Source of the DNA: Sepiola atlantica
Lineage: Eukaryota > Mollusca > Cephalopoda > Sepiida > Sepiolidae
Assembly: GCA_963556195.1 (NCBI GenBank)
Contig: OY744544.1
Span: 49,464,325 to 49,528,324, forward strand
Length of the DNA stretch: 64,000 nucleotides
Direction of reading: 5' to 3'
Shown: one piece after another, positions 46,945 to 60,800 of the stretch
How positions within the stretch are numbered: position 1 is the stretch's first letter
Layout: every line of letters begins with the position of its first letter
The notes under the pieces: generated by a model
The model's input: the letters and a program-made list of their open reading frames with translations, nothing else
The model's database searches: none
Told to the model about the DNA's origin: nothing
Made by a program: the position numbers and the translations under genes

Positions 46945-48401
46945 CATTGTTGGGTCACTACGATTTATGGTTAGGTCACTACGTTTTATTGTTGGCTCAC
47001 CACTTTTTATTGCTGGGTCACCACTTCTTATTGCTGGGTCACCACTTTTATGGTTGGTCACTACGTTTTATTGCTGGGTCACTACGCTTTATTGTTAGGT
47101 CACTACGTTTTAATGTTGGGTCACCACTTTTTATGGTTTGGTCACAACGTTTTATTGTTGGGTCACTACGTTTTATGGTTAGGTAACTACGTTTTATTGT
47201 TGAGTCACCAAGTTTTATTGTTGGGTCACCATTTTTTATGGTTGGGTCACCACTTTATATTGTTTAGTTACTACGTTGTATGGTTTGGGCCACTACGTTT
47301 TATGGTTTGGGCTACTACGTTTTATGGTTTGGGCCACTACGTTTTATGGTAAGGTCACTACATTTTATTGTTGGGTAACCACTTTTTATGGTTGGTCACT
47401 ACGTTTCATGGTTTAGTCACTACGTTTTATTGCTCGGTCACCACTTTTTATTGCTGGGTCACCACTTTTTATGGTTCGGTCACTACGTTTTATGGTAAGG
47501 TCACTACGTTTTATTGCTGGGTCACCACTTTTTATTGTTGGGTCACGATCTTATTGTTGGGTCACCACGTTTTATTACTGGGTCACTACGTTTTATTGTT
47601 GGGTCACCACTTTTTATGGTTGGGTCACTACGTTTTATGGTTGGGTCACTACGATTTATGGTTAGGTCACTAGGTTTTATTGTTGGGTCACCACTTTTTA
47701 TTGTTGGGTCACCACTTTTTATAGTATAATCACTATGTTTTATCGTTGGGTCACCACTTTTTATTGCTGGGTCACCACTTTTATTGTTGGGTCACAACGT
47801 TGGATCGCTACGTTTTATTGTTGGGTCACCACACTTTTTGGTTAGGTCACTACGTTTTATTGTTTGGTCACTAGTTTTATGGTTAAGTCACTACTTTTTA
47901 TGGTTTAATCACTGTTTTATCGTTGGGTCACCACTTTTTATTGCTGGGTCAGCACTTTTATTGTTGGATCACCACTTTTTATGGTTGGGGCACTACATTT
48001 TATTGTTGGGTCACCACATTTTTAGGTTGGGTCACTACGTTTTATTGTTTAGTCACTACGTTTTATGATTAGGTCACTACGTTTTATTGTTGGGTCACCA
48101 CTTTTTATTGTTGGGTCACTACGTTTTAATGTTGGGTCACTACGTTTTATTGTTGGGTCACTACGTTTTATTGTTGGGTCACTACGATTTATGGTTAGGT
48201 CACTACGTTTTATTGTTGGGTCACTTTTTATTTTTGGGTCACCATTTTTATGGTTGGTCACTACGTTTTATTGTTAGGTCACCACATTTTTTGGTTGGGT
48301 CACTACGTTTTATTGTTGGGTCACTACGTTTTATGGTTAGGTCACTACGTTTTATTGTTAGGTAACCACTTTTTAAGGTTGGGTCACTACGTTTTATGAT
48401 T

Positions 48402-49866
48402 AAGTCACTACGTTTTATTGTTGGGTCACCCCTTTTTTTGGTTGGGTCATTACCTTTTATTGTTGGGTCCCTACGTTTTATTGTTGGGTCACCACTTTAT
48501 TGTTGAGTCACAACTTTTTATTGTTGGGTCACTACGTTTTATTGTTGGGTCACCACATTTTTTGGTTGGGTCACTACGTTTTATTGTTTGGTCACTACGT
48601 TTTATGGTTAGGTCACTACTTTTTATGGTTTAATCACTATGTTTTGTTGGGTCACCACTGTTTATTGTTGGGTCACCACGTTTTATTGCTGGGTCACCAC
48701 TTTTTTGGTAGGGTCACCACGTTTTATTGCTGGGTCACTACGTTTTATTGTTAGGTCACCACTTTTTATGGTTGGTCACTACGTTTTATTGTTGGGTCAC
48801 TACGTTTTATTGTTGAGTCACTGCGATTTATGGTTAGGTCAGCACGTTTTATTGTTTGGTCACTACGTTTTATTTTTATTGCTGGGTCACTACGTTTTAT
48901 TGTTTGGTCACTACGTTTTATTGTTTGGTCACTACATTTTATGGTTAGGTCACTACGTTTTATTGTTTGGTCACTACGTTTTATTGTTTGGTCACCACTT
49001 TTTATGGTTAGGTCACTACGTTTTATTGTTGGGTCACTACGTTTTATTGTTTGGTCACCACTTTTTATGGTTTGGTCACTACGTTTTATTTTTGGGTCAC
49101 TACGTTTTATGGTTAGGTCACTACGTTTTATTGTTGGGTCACCAAGTTTTATTGTTGGGTCACCACTTTTTATGGTTGGGTCACCACTTTATATTGTTTA
49201 GTTACTACGTTTTATGGTTTGGGCCACTACGTTTTATGGTTAGGTCACTACGTTTTATTGTTGGGCCACCACTTTTTATGGTTGGGTCAATACGTTTCAT
49301 GGTTAAGTCACTACGTTTTATTGCTGGGTCACCACTTTTTATTGCTGGGTCACCACTTTTTATTGTTGGGTCACGATTTTATTGTTGGGTCACCACGTTT
49401 TATTGCTGGGTCACTACGTTTTATTGTTGGGTCATCACTTTTTATGGTTGGGTCACTACGTTTTATGGTTGGGTCACCACATTTTTAGGTTGGGTCACTA
49501 CGTTTTATGGTTAGGTCACTACGTTTTATTGTGTGGTCACCACTTTTTATTGTTGGGTCACTACGTTTTAATGTTGGGTCACTACGTTTTATTGTTGGGT
49601 CACTACGTTTTATTGTTGGGTCACTACGATTTATGGTTAGGTCACTACGTTTTATTGTTGGGTCACTTTTTATTTTTGGGTCACCATTTTTATGGTTGGT
49701 CACTACGTTTTATTGTTAGGTCACCACATTTTTTGGTTGGGTCACTACGTTTTATTGTTGGGTCACTACGTTTTATGGTTAGGTCACTACGTTTTATGGT
49801 TAGGTCACTACGTTTTATGGTTAGGTAACCACTTTTTATGGTTGAGTCACTACGTTTTATGATTAA
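48402..49866 (+). repeat. Longer, older relative of the 1.0 kb higher-order repeat
   Basis: Begins with the same unusual monomers (CACCCCTTTTTTTGG, GTCATTACC) as the three later copies but is about 1465 bp long and more diverged. Its right part (49470-49830) repeats 48030-48370. Confidence 0.5.
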
Positions 49867-52860
49867 GTCACTACGTTTTATTGTTGGGTCACCCCTTTTT
49901 TTGGTTGGGTCATTACCTTTTATTGTTAGGTTCCTACGTTTTATTGTTGGGTCACCACTTTATTGTTGGGTCACAACTTTTTATTGTTGGGTCACTACGT
50001 TTTATTGTTGGGTCACCACATTTTTTGGTTGGGTCACTACTTTTTATTGTTTGGTCACTACGTTTTATGGTTAGGTCACTACTTTTTATTGTTTAATCAC
50101 TATGTTTTGTTTGGTCACCACTGTTTATTGTTGGGTCACCACGTTTTATTGCTGGGTCACCACTTTTTTGGTAGGGTCACCACGTTTTATTGTAGGGTCA
50201 CTACGTTTTATTGTAAGGTCACCACTTTTTATGTTTGGTCACTACGTTTTATTGTTGGGTCACTACGTTTTATTGATGAGTCACTGCGATTTATGGTTAG
50301 GTCACTACGTTTTATTGTTTGGTCACTACGTTTTATTGTTTGGTCACTACGTTTTATGGTTAGGTCACTACGTTTTATTGTTTGGTCACTACGTTTTATT
50401 GTTTGGTCACTACGTTTTATGGTTAGGTCACTACGTTTTATTGTTTGGTCACTACGTTTTATTGTTTGGTCACCACTTTTTATGGTTAGGTCACTACGTT
50501 TTATTGTTTGGTCACTACGTTTTATTGTTTGGTCACCACTTTTTATGGTTTGGTCACTACGTTTTATTTTTGGGTCACTACGTTTTATGGTTAGGTCACT
50601 ACGTTTTATTGTTGGGTCACCAAGTTTTATGGTTGGGTCACCACTTTTTATGGTTGGGTCACCACTTTATATTGTTTAGTTACTACGTTTTATGGTTTGG
50701 GCTACTACGTTTTATGGTTAGGTCACTACGTTTTATTGTTGGGTCACCACTTTTTATGGTTGGGTCAATACGTTTCATGGTTAAGTCACTACGTTTTATT
50801 GCTGGGTCACCACTTTTTATTGCTGGGTCTACACTTTTTATCGTTGGGTCACTACGTTTTATGGTTAAGTCACTACGTTTTATTGTTTGGTCACCCCTTT
50901 TTTTGGTTGGGTCATTACCTTTTATTGTTAGGTCCCTACGTTTTATTGTTGGGTCACCACTTTATTGTTGGATCACAACTTTTTATTGTTGGGTCACTAC
51001 GTTTTATTGTTGGGTCACCACATTTTTTGGTTGGGTCACTACTTTTTATTGTTTGGTCACTACGTTTTATGGTTAGGTCACTACTTTTTATTGTTTAATC
51101 ACTATGTTTTGTTTGGTCACCACTGTTTATTGTTGGGTCACCACGTTTTATTGCTGGGTCACCACTTTTTTGGTAGGGTCACTACGTTTTATTGTAAGGT
51201 CACCACTTTTTATGTTTGGTCACTACGTTTTATTGTTGGGTCACTACGTTTTATTGATGAGTCACTGCGATTTATGGTTAGGTCACTACGTTTTATTGTT
51301 TGGTCACTACGTTTTATTGTTTGGTCACTACGTTTTATGGTTAGGTCACTACGTTTTATTGTTTGGTCACTACGTTTTATTGTTTGGTCACTACGTTTTA
51401 TGGTTAGGTCACTACGTTTTATTGTTTGGTCACTACGTTTTATTGTTTGGTCACCACTTTTTATGGTTAGGTCACTACGTTTTATTGTTTGGTCACTACG
51501 TTTTATTGTTTGGTCACCACTTTTTATGGTTTGGTCACTACGTTTTATTTTTGGGTCACTACGTTTTATGGTTAGGTCACTACGTTTTATTGTTGGGTCA
51601 CCAAGTTTTATGGTTGGGTCACCACTTTTTATGGTTGGGTCACCACTTTATATTGTTTAGTTACTACGTTTTATGGTTTGGGCTACTACGTTTTATGGTT
51701 AGGTCACTACGTTTTATTGTTGGGTCACCACTTTTTATGGTTGGGTCAATACGTTTCATGGTTAAGTCACTACGTTTTATTGCTGGGTCACCACTTTTTA
51801 TTGCTGGGTCTACACTTTTTATCGTTGGGTCACTACGTTTTATGGTTAAGTCACTACGTTTTATTGTTTGGTCACCCCTTTTTTTGGTTGGGTCATTACC
51901 TTTTATTGTTAGGTCCCTACGTTTTATTGTTGGGTCACCACTTTATTGTTGGGTCACAACTTTTTATTGTTGGGTCACTACGTTTTATTGTTGGGTCACC
52001 ACATTTTTTGGTTGGGTCACTACTTTTTATTGTTTGGTCACTACGTTTTATGGTTAGGTCACTACTTTTTATTGTTTAATCACTATGTTTTGTTTGGTCA
52101 CCACTGTTTATTGTTGGGTCACCACGTTTTATTGCTGGGTCACCACTTTTTTGGTAGGGTCACCACGTTTTATTGTAGGGTCACTACGTTTTATTGTAAG
52201 GTCACCACTTTTTATGTTTGGTCACTACGTTTTATTGTTGGGTCACTACGTTTTATTGATGAGTCACTGCGATTTATGGTTAGGTCACTACGTTTTATTG
52301 TTTGGTCACTACGTTTTATTGTTTGGTCACTACGTTTTATGGTTAGGTCACTACGTTTTATTGTTTGGTCACTACGTTTTATTGTTTGGTCACTACGTTT
52401 TATGGTTAGGTCACTACGTTTTATTGTTTGGTCACTACGTTTTATTGTTTGGTCACCACTTTTTATGGTTAGGTCACTACGTTTTATTGTTTGGTCACTA
52501 CGTTTTATTGTTTGGTCACCACTTTTTATGGTTTGGTCACTACGTTTTATTTTTGGGTCACTACGTTTTATGGTTAGGTCACTACGTTTTATTGTTGGGT
52601 CACCAAGTTTTATGGTTGGGTCACCACTTTTTATGGTTGGGTCACCACTTTATATTGTTTAGTTACTACGTTTTATGGTTTGGGCTACTACGTTTTATGG
52701 TTAGGTCACTACGTTTTATTGTTGGGTCACCACTTTTTATGGTTGGGTCAATACGTTTCATGGTTAAGTCACTACGTTTTATTGCTGGGTCACCACTTTT
52801 TATTGCTGGGTCTACACTTTTTATCGTTGGGTCACTACGTTTTATGGTTAAGTCACTACG
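49867..52860 (+). repeat. Higher-order repeat of about 1.0 kb, three near-identical copies
   Basis: The marker TCACTATGTTTTGTTTGG lies at 50097, 51099 and 52080, giving spacings of 1002 and 981 bp. The 21-bp difference is one monomer, missing after 51178 (compare 50160-50215 with 51165-51200). Near-identity shows recent block duplication within the array. Confidence 0.85.
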
Positions 52861-55800
52861 TTTTATTGCTGGGTCACTACGTTTTATTGCTGGGTCACCA
52901 CTTTTTATTGTTGGGTCACGATTTTATTGTTGTGTTACCACGTTTTATTGCTGAGTAACTACGTTTTATTGTTGGGTCACTACTTTTTATGGTTGGGTCA
53001 CTACGTTTTATGGTTGGGTCACTACGTTTTATTGTTGGGTCACTACATTTTTTGGTTGGGTCACTACGTTTTATTGTTTGTTCACTACGTTTTATGGTTA
53101 GGTCACTACGTTTTATTGTTGGGTCACCACTTTTTATAGTTGGGTCACCACGTTTTATGGTTAGGACACTTCGCTTTATTGCTGGGTCACCACTTTTTAT
53201 TGTTTAGTCACTACGTTTTATTTCTGGGTACCCACTTTTTATTGTTGGGTCACCACTTTTTATTGTTGGGTCACCACTTTTTATGGTTTAATCACTATGT
53301 TTTATCGTTGGGTCACCACTTTTTATTGCTTGGTACCTACTTTTATTGTTTGTCACCACTTTTTATGGTTGGGCACTACGTTTTATTGTGGGGTCACCAC
53401 ATTTATTGGTTGGGTCACTACGTTTTAATGTTGGGTAACTACGTTTTATTCCTGGGTCACCACTTTTTATTGTTGGGTCACGATTTTATTGTTGGGTCAC
53501 CACTTTTTATTGTTGGGTCACCACTTTTTGAGTTGGGTAACTATGTTTTATTGCTAGGTCACCACTTTTTTTGTTGGGTCACCACTTTTTATTATTGGGT
53601 CACTACGTTTTATGGCTGGGTCACTACGTTTAATTGTTGGGTCACTACGTTTTATTGTTTAGTCACTAATTTTTATTTCTGGGTCACCACTTTTTATTGT
53701 TGGGTCACCACTTTTTATTGTTGGGTCACCACTTTTTATGGTTTAATCACCATGTTTTATCGTTGGGTCACCACTTTTTATTGCTTGGTCACTACTTTTA
53801 TTGTTGGTCACCACTTTTTATGGTTGGGCACTGCGTTTTATAGTTGGGTCACCACATTTATTGGTTGGGTCACTACGTTTTAATGTTGGGTCACTACGTT
53901 TTATTGCTGGGTCACCACTTTTTATTGTTGAGTCACAACATTTTATTGTTGGGTCACTACGTTTTATTGTTGGGTCACCACATTTTTTGGTCGGGTCACT
54001 ACGTTTTATTGTTTGGTCACTACGTTTTATGGTTAGGTCACTACTTTTTATGGTTTAATCACTATGTTTTGTTGGGTCACCACTGTTTATTGTTGGGTCA
54101 CCACGTTTTATTGCTGGGTCACCACTTTTTTGGTAGGTTCACCACGTTTTATTGCTGGGTCACTACGTTTTATTGTTAGGTCACCACTTTATGGTTGGTC
54201 ACTACGTTTTATTGTTGGGTCACTACGTTTTAATCTTGAGTCACTGCGATTTATGGTTAGGTCACTACGTTTTATTGTTTGGTCACTACGTTTTATTGTT
54301 TGGTCACTACATTTTATGGTTAGGTCACTACGTTTTATTGTTGGGTCACTACGTTTTATTGTTTGGTCACCACTTTTTATGGTTTGGTCACTACGTTTTA
54401 TTTTTGGGTCACTACGTTTTATGGTTGAGTCACTGCGATTTATGGTTAGGTCACTACGTTTTATTGTTTGGTCACTACGTTTTATTGTTTGGTCACTACG
54501 TTTTATTGTTTGGTCACCACTTTTTATGGTTAGGTCACTACGTTTTATTGTTTGGTCACTACGTTTTATTGTTTGGTCACCACTTTTTATGGTTTGGTCA
54601 CTACGTTTTATTTTTGGGTCACTACGTTTTATGGTTAGGTCACTACGTTTTATTGTTGGGTCACCAAGTTTTATTGTTGGCTCACCACTTTTATTGTTGT
54701 GTCACCACTTTTTATTGCTGGGTCACCACTTTTTATTGTTTGGTCACTACGTTTTATGGTTAGGTCACTACGTTTTATTGTTGGGTCACCACTTTTATTG
54801 TTGGGTCACCACTTTTATTGTTGGGTCACTATTTTTCATGGTTGGGTCACTACGTTTTATTGTTGGGTCACCACGATTTTTGGTTTGGTCACTACATTTT
54901 TTGGTTGGGTCACTACGTTTTATTGTTTGGTCACTACGTTTTATGGTTAGGTCACTACGTTTTATTGTTGGGTCACCACTTTTTCGGTTGGGTCACGATT
55001 TTTTATTGCTAGGTAACCACTTTTTTGGTTGGGTCACCATTTTTTATTATTGGGTCACTACGTTTTATGGTTTAATCACTATGTGTTATCGTTAGGTCAC
55101 CACTTATTATTGCTTGGTCACCACTTTTATTGTTGGGTCACTACTATTATTATTGGGTCACCACTTATTATTGCAGGGTCAGCACTTTTATTGTTGGGTC
55201 ACCATTTTTTATGGTTGGGTCACTACGTTTTATTGTTGGGTCACCACATTTTTTGGTTGGGTCACTACATTTTTTGGTTGGGTCACTACGTTTTATTGTT
55301 TGGTCACTACGTTTTATGGTTAGGTCACTACGTTTTATTGTTGGGTCACCACTTTTTATAGTTGGGTCACCACGTTTTATGGTTAGGACACTTCGTTTTA
55401 TTACTGGGTCAGCACTTTTTATTGTTTAGTCACTACGTTTTATTTCTGGGTCACCACTTTTTATTGTTGGGTCACCACTTTTTATGGTTTAATCACTATG
55501 TTTTATCGTTGGGTCACCACTTTTTATTGCTGGGTCACTACTTTTATTGTTGGTTACCACTTTTTATGGTTGGGCACTACGTTTTATTGTTGGGGCACCA
55601 CATTTATTGGTTGGGTACTACGTTTTAATGTTGGGTCACTACGTTTTGTGGCTGGGTCACCACTTTTTATTGTTGGTCACGATTTTATTGTTGGGTCACC
55701 ACTTTTTATTGTTGGGTTACCACTTTTTTGGTTGGGTCACTATGTTTTATTGCTAAGTCACCCCTTTTTTTGGTTGGGTCACCACTTTTTATTGTTGGGT

Positions 55801-56152
55801 CACTACGTTTTATGGCTGGGTCACTACGTTTAATTGTTGGGTCACTACGTTTTATTGTTTAGTCACTACGTTTTATTTCTGGGTCACCACTTTTTATTGT
55901 TGGGTCACCACTTTTTATTGCTTGGTCACTACTTTTATTGTTGGTCACCACTTTTTATTGTTGGGCACTGCGTTTTATTGTTGGGTCACCACATTTATGT
56001 GTTGGGTCACTAGGTTTTAATGTTGGGTCACTACGTTTTATTGCTCGGTCACCACTTTTTATTGTTGGGTCACGATTTTATTGTTGGGTCACCACTTTTT
56101 ATTGTTGGGTCACCACTTTTTTGGTTGGGTCACTATGTTTTATTGCTAGGTC

Positions 56153-57835
56153 ACCACTTTTTGGGTTGGGTCACCACTTTTTATTATTGGGTCACTACGT
56201 TTTATTGTTGGGTCACTACGTTTTATGGCTAGGTCACTACGTTTTATTGTTGGGTCACCACTTTTTATTGTTGGGTCACTACGTTTTATTGTTGGGTCAC
56301 TACGTTTTATTGTTGGGTCACTATGTTTTATTGTTGGGTCACCTCGTTTTATGGTTAAGTCATCACGTTTTATGGTTAGATCACCACTTTTTATTGGTGG
56401 GTCACTACGTTTTATGGTTAAGTCACTACGTATTATTGTTGGGTCACCACTTTTTTTAGTTGGGTCACTACGTTTTATTGTTGGGTCACTACGTATTATT
56501 GTTGGGTCACTACGTATTATTGTTGGGTCACTACGTTTTATTGGTAGGTCACCACTTTATTGTTGGGTCACCACTTTTTATTGTTGGGTCACTACGTTTT
56601 AATGTTGGGTCACTACGTTTTATTGCTGGGTCACTACGTTTTATTGTTAGGTCACCACTTTTTATGGTTGAGTCACTACGTTTTATTGTTGAGTCACTAC
56701 GATTTATGGTTAAGTCACTACGTTTTATTGTTGGTCACCACGTTTTATTGTTGGGTCACCACTTTTTATGGTTTAATCACTATGTTTTATCGTTAGGTCA
56801 CCACTTATTATTGCTGACTCACCACTTTTATTGTTGGGTCACCATCTTTATTGTTGTGCCACCACTTTTTATTGCTGGGTCACCACTTTTTATTGTTTGG
56901 TCACTACGTTTTATGGTTAGGTCACTACGTTTTATTGTTGGTCACCACTTTTTATAGTTGGTCACCACCTTTTATTGTTGGTCACTACGTTTTATTGCTA
57001 GGTCACCACTTTTTGGGTTGGGTCACCACTTTTTATTATTGGGTCACTACGTTTTATTGTTGGGTCACTACGTTTTATGGCTAGGTCACTACGTTTTATT
57101 GTTGGGTCACCACTTTTTATTGTTGGGTCACTACGTTTTATTGTTGGGTCACTACGTTTTATTGTTGGGTCACTATGTTTTATTGTTGGGTCACCTCGTT
57201 TTATGGTTAAGTCATCACGTTTTATGGTTAGATCACCACTTTTTATTGGTGGGTCACTACGTTTTATGGTTAAGTCACTACGTATTATTGTTGGGTCACC
57301 ACTTTTTTTAGTTGGGTCACTACGTTTTATTGTTGGGTCACTACGTATTATTGTTGGGTCACTACGTTTTATTGGTAGGTCACCACTTTATTGTTGGGTC
57401 ACCACTTTTTATTGTTGGGTCACTACGTTTTAATGTTGGGTCACTACGTTTTATTGCTGGGTCACTACGTTTTATTGTTAGGTCACCACTTTTTATGGTT
57501 GAGTCACTACGTTTTATTGTTGAGTCACTACGATTTATGGTTAAGTCACTACGTTTTATTGTTGGTCACCACTTTTTATTGTTGGGTCACCACTTTTTAT
57601 GGTTTAATCACTATGTTTTATCGTTAGGTCACCACTTATTATTGCTGACTCACCACTTTTATTGTTGGGTCACCATCTTTATTGTTGTGCCACCACTTTT
57701 TATTGCTGGGTCACCACTTTTTATTGTTTGGTCACTACGTTTTATGGTTAGGTCACTACGTTTTATTGTTGGTCACCACTTTTTATAGTTGGTCACCACC
57801 TTTTATTGTTGGTCACTACGTTTTATTGCTGGGTC
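56153..57835 (+). repeat. Higher-order repeat of about 0.85 kb, two copies
   Basis: The left marker TTTTTGGGTTGGGTCACC is 852 bp apart (near 56158 and 57010). The right marker TAGTTGGTCACCACC is 831 bp apart (near 56956 and 57787). The second copy has lost one 21-bp monomer of the GTATTATTG type (near 57345). Confidence 0.8.
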
Positions 57836-60800
57836 ACAACTTTTTATTGTTGGGTCACGATTTTATTGTTGGGTCACCCTTTTTATTGTTGGGTCACTAC
57901 GTTTTAATGCTGGGTCACCACGTTTTATTGTTGGGTCATTACGTTTTATTGTTGGGTCACTACGTTTTATTGCTGGGTCACTACGTTTTATTGTTGGGTC
58001 ACTACGTTTTATTGTTGGGTCACTACGTTTTATTGCTGGGTCACTACGTTTTATTGCTGGGTCACCACTTTTTATTGTTGGGTCACCACTTTTTTTGTTG
58101 GGTCCCCACTTTTTTTTAATGGGTCACTACGTTTTATGGTTTGGTCACTACGTTTTATGGTTGGGTCACCACATTTTTTAGTTGGGTCACTAGGTTTGAT
58201 TGTTCGGTCACTACGTTTTATTGTTAGGTCACTACGTTTTATCGTTGGGTCACCACTTTTTATTGGTAGGTCACCACTTTTTATTGGTGGGTCACTACGT
58301 TTTATGGTTAAGTCACTACGTTTTACTGTTGGGTCATAACTTTTTTGGTTGGGTCACTACGTTTTATTGTTGGGTCACCACGTTTTATTGTTGGGTCACC
58401 ACTTTTTATGGTTGGGTCACTACGTTTTATTGATGAGTCACTACGATTAATGGTTAGGTCACTACGTTTTATTGTTAGTCACCACTTGTTATTGTTGGGT
58501 CACTACTTTTTATGGTTTTATCACTATGTGTTATCGTTAGGTCACCACTTATTATTTCTTGGTCACCACTTTTATTGTTGGGTCACTACTTTTATTGTTG
58601 GGTCACCACTTTTCATTGCTGGCTCACCACTTTTTATTGTTTGGTCACTACGTTTTATGGTTAGGTCACTACGTTTTATGGTTAGGTCACTACGTGTTAG
58701 TGTTGGGTCACCACTTTTCACAGTTGGGTCACCACGTTTTATTGTTGAGTCACTACGTTTCATTGCTGGGTCACCACTTTTTATTGTTGAGTCACGATTT
58801 TATTGTTGGGTCACCACTTTTTATTGTTGGGTCACTACGTTTTAATTCTGGGTCATTACGTTTTATTGTTGGGTCACTACGTTTTAATTCTGGGTCATTA
58901 CGTTTTATTGTTGGGTCACCTATTTTTATGGTTTAGTCACTACGTGTTATTTCTGGGTCACCACTTTTTATTGTTGGGTCACCACTTTTTATTGTTGGGT
59001 AACTACTTTTTATGGTTTAATCACTATGTTTTATCGTTGGGTTACCACTTTTTATTGCTGGGTCACTGCTTTTATTGTCGGTCACCACTTTTTGTGGTTG
59101 GGCACTACGTTTTATTGTTGGGTCACCACATTTATTGGTTGGGTCACTACGTTTTATTGCTGGGTCACCACTTTTTATTGTTGGGTCACGATTTTATTGT
59201 TGGGTCACAACTTTTTATTGCTAGGTCACCATTTTTTTGGTTGGCTCACCACTTTTTATTATTGGGTCACTACGTTTTATGGCTGGGTCGCTACGTTTTA
59301 TTGTTGGGTCACTACGTTTTATGGCTAGGTCACCACGTTTTATTGCTGGGTCACTATGTTTTATTGTTGGTTCACCACTTTTTATTCTTGGGTCACTACG
59401 TTTTATGGTTGGGTCACTACGTTTTATTGTTGTCACCACATTTTTTAGTTGGGTCACTACGTTTTATTTTTGGGTCACCTCGTTTTATGGTTAGGTCACT
59501 ACGTTTTATCGTTAGGTCACTACGTTTTATCGTTAGGTCACCACTTTTTATTAGTGGGTCACCACTTTTTATTGGTGGGTCACTACGTTTTATGGTTAAT
59601 TTACTACGTTTTATTGTTGGGTAACCACTTTTTTTAGTTGGGTCACTACGTTTTATTGTTGGGTAACAACTTTTTATTGTTGGGTCACTACGTTTTATTG
59701 TTGGGTCACTACGTTTTAATGTTGGGTCACTACGGGGTATTGCTGGGTCACTACGGGGTATTGTTAGGTCACCACTTTTATGGTTGAGTCACTACGTTTT
59801 ATTGTTGAGTCACTACGATTTATGGTTAGGTCACTACGTTTTATTGTTGGTCACAACTTTTTATTGTTGGGTCACCACTTTTTATGGTTTAATCACTATG
59901 TTTTATCGTTAGGTCACCACTTATTATTGCTGACTCACCACTTTTATTGTTGTGTCACCACTTTTTATTGCTGGGTCACCACTTTTTATTGTTTGGTCAC
60001 TACGTTTTATGGTTAGGTCACTACGTTTTATTGTTGGGTCACCACTTTTTATAGTTGGTCACCACCTTTTATTGTTGGGTCACTACGTTTTATCACTGGG
60101 TCACCACGTTTTATTGTTGGGTCACTACGTTTTATTGCTGGGTCACTACGTTTTATTGTTGGGTCACTACGTTTTATTGCTGGGTCACTACGTTTTATTG
60201 CTGAGTCACTACGTTTTATTGCTGAGTCACTACATTTTATTGTTGGGTCACCATTTTTCATGGTTGGGTCACTACGTTTTATTGTTGGGTCACTACGATT
60301 TATTGTTGGGTCACCACTGTTTATGGTTTAATCACTATGCTTTATCGTTGGGTCACCACTTTTTATTGCTGGGTAACCACTTTTATTGCTGGGTCACCAT
60401 TTTTCATGGTTGGGTCACTACGTTTTATTGTTGGGTCACCACGATTTTTGGTTTGGTCACTACATTTTTTGGTTGGGTCACTACGTTTTATTGTTGAGTC
60501 ACCACTTTTTATAGTTGGGTCACCACGTTTTATTGTTGGGACACTACGTTTTATTGCTGGGTCACCACTTTTTATTGTTGGGTCACGATTTTATTGTTGG
60601 GTCACCACTGTTTATTGTTGGGTCACTACGTTTTAATGCTGGGTCACCACGTTTTAATGCTGGGTCACCCCTTTTAATGGTTGGGTCACTACGTTTTATT
60701 GTTGGGTCACTACGTTTTATGGTTGGGTCACTACGTTTTATTGTTGGTCACCACTTTTTATTGTTGGGTCACCCCTTTTTATGGTTTAATCACTATGTTT

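Noticed and set aside
54064..55095. 343-residue hydrophobic repeat frame, and dozens like it, in the 21-bp satellite
   Set aside because: All plus frames are equally open, frame-shifting monomers are frequent and the frames overlap each other.
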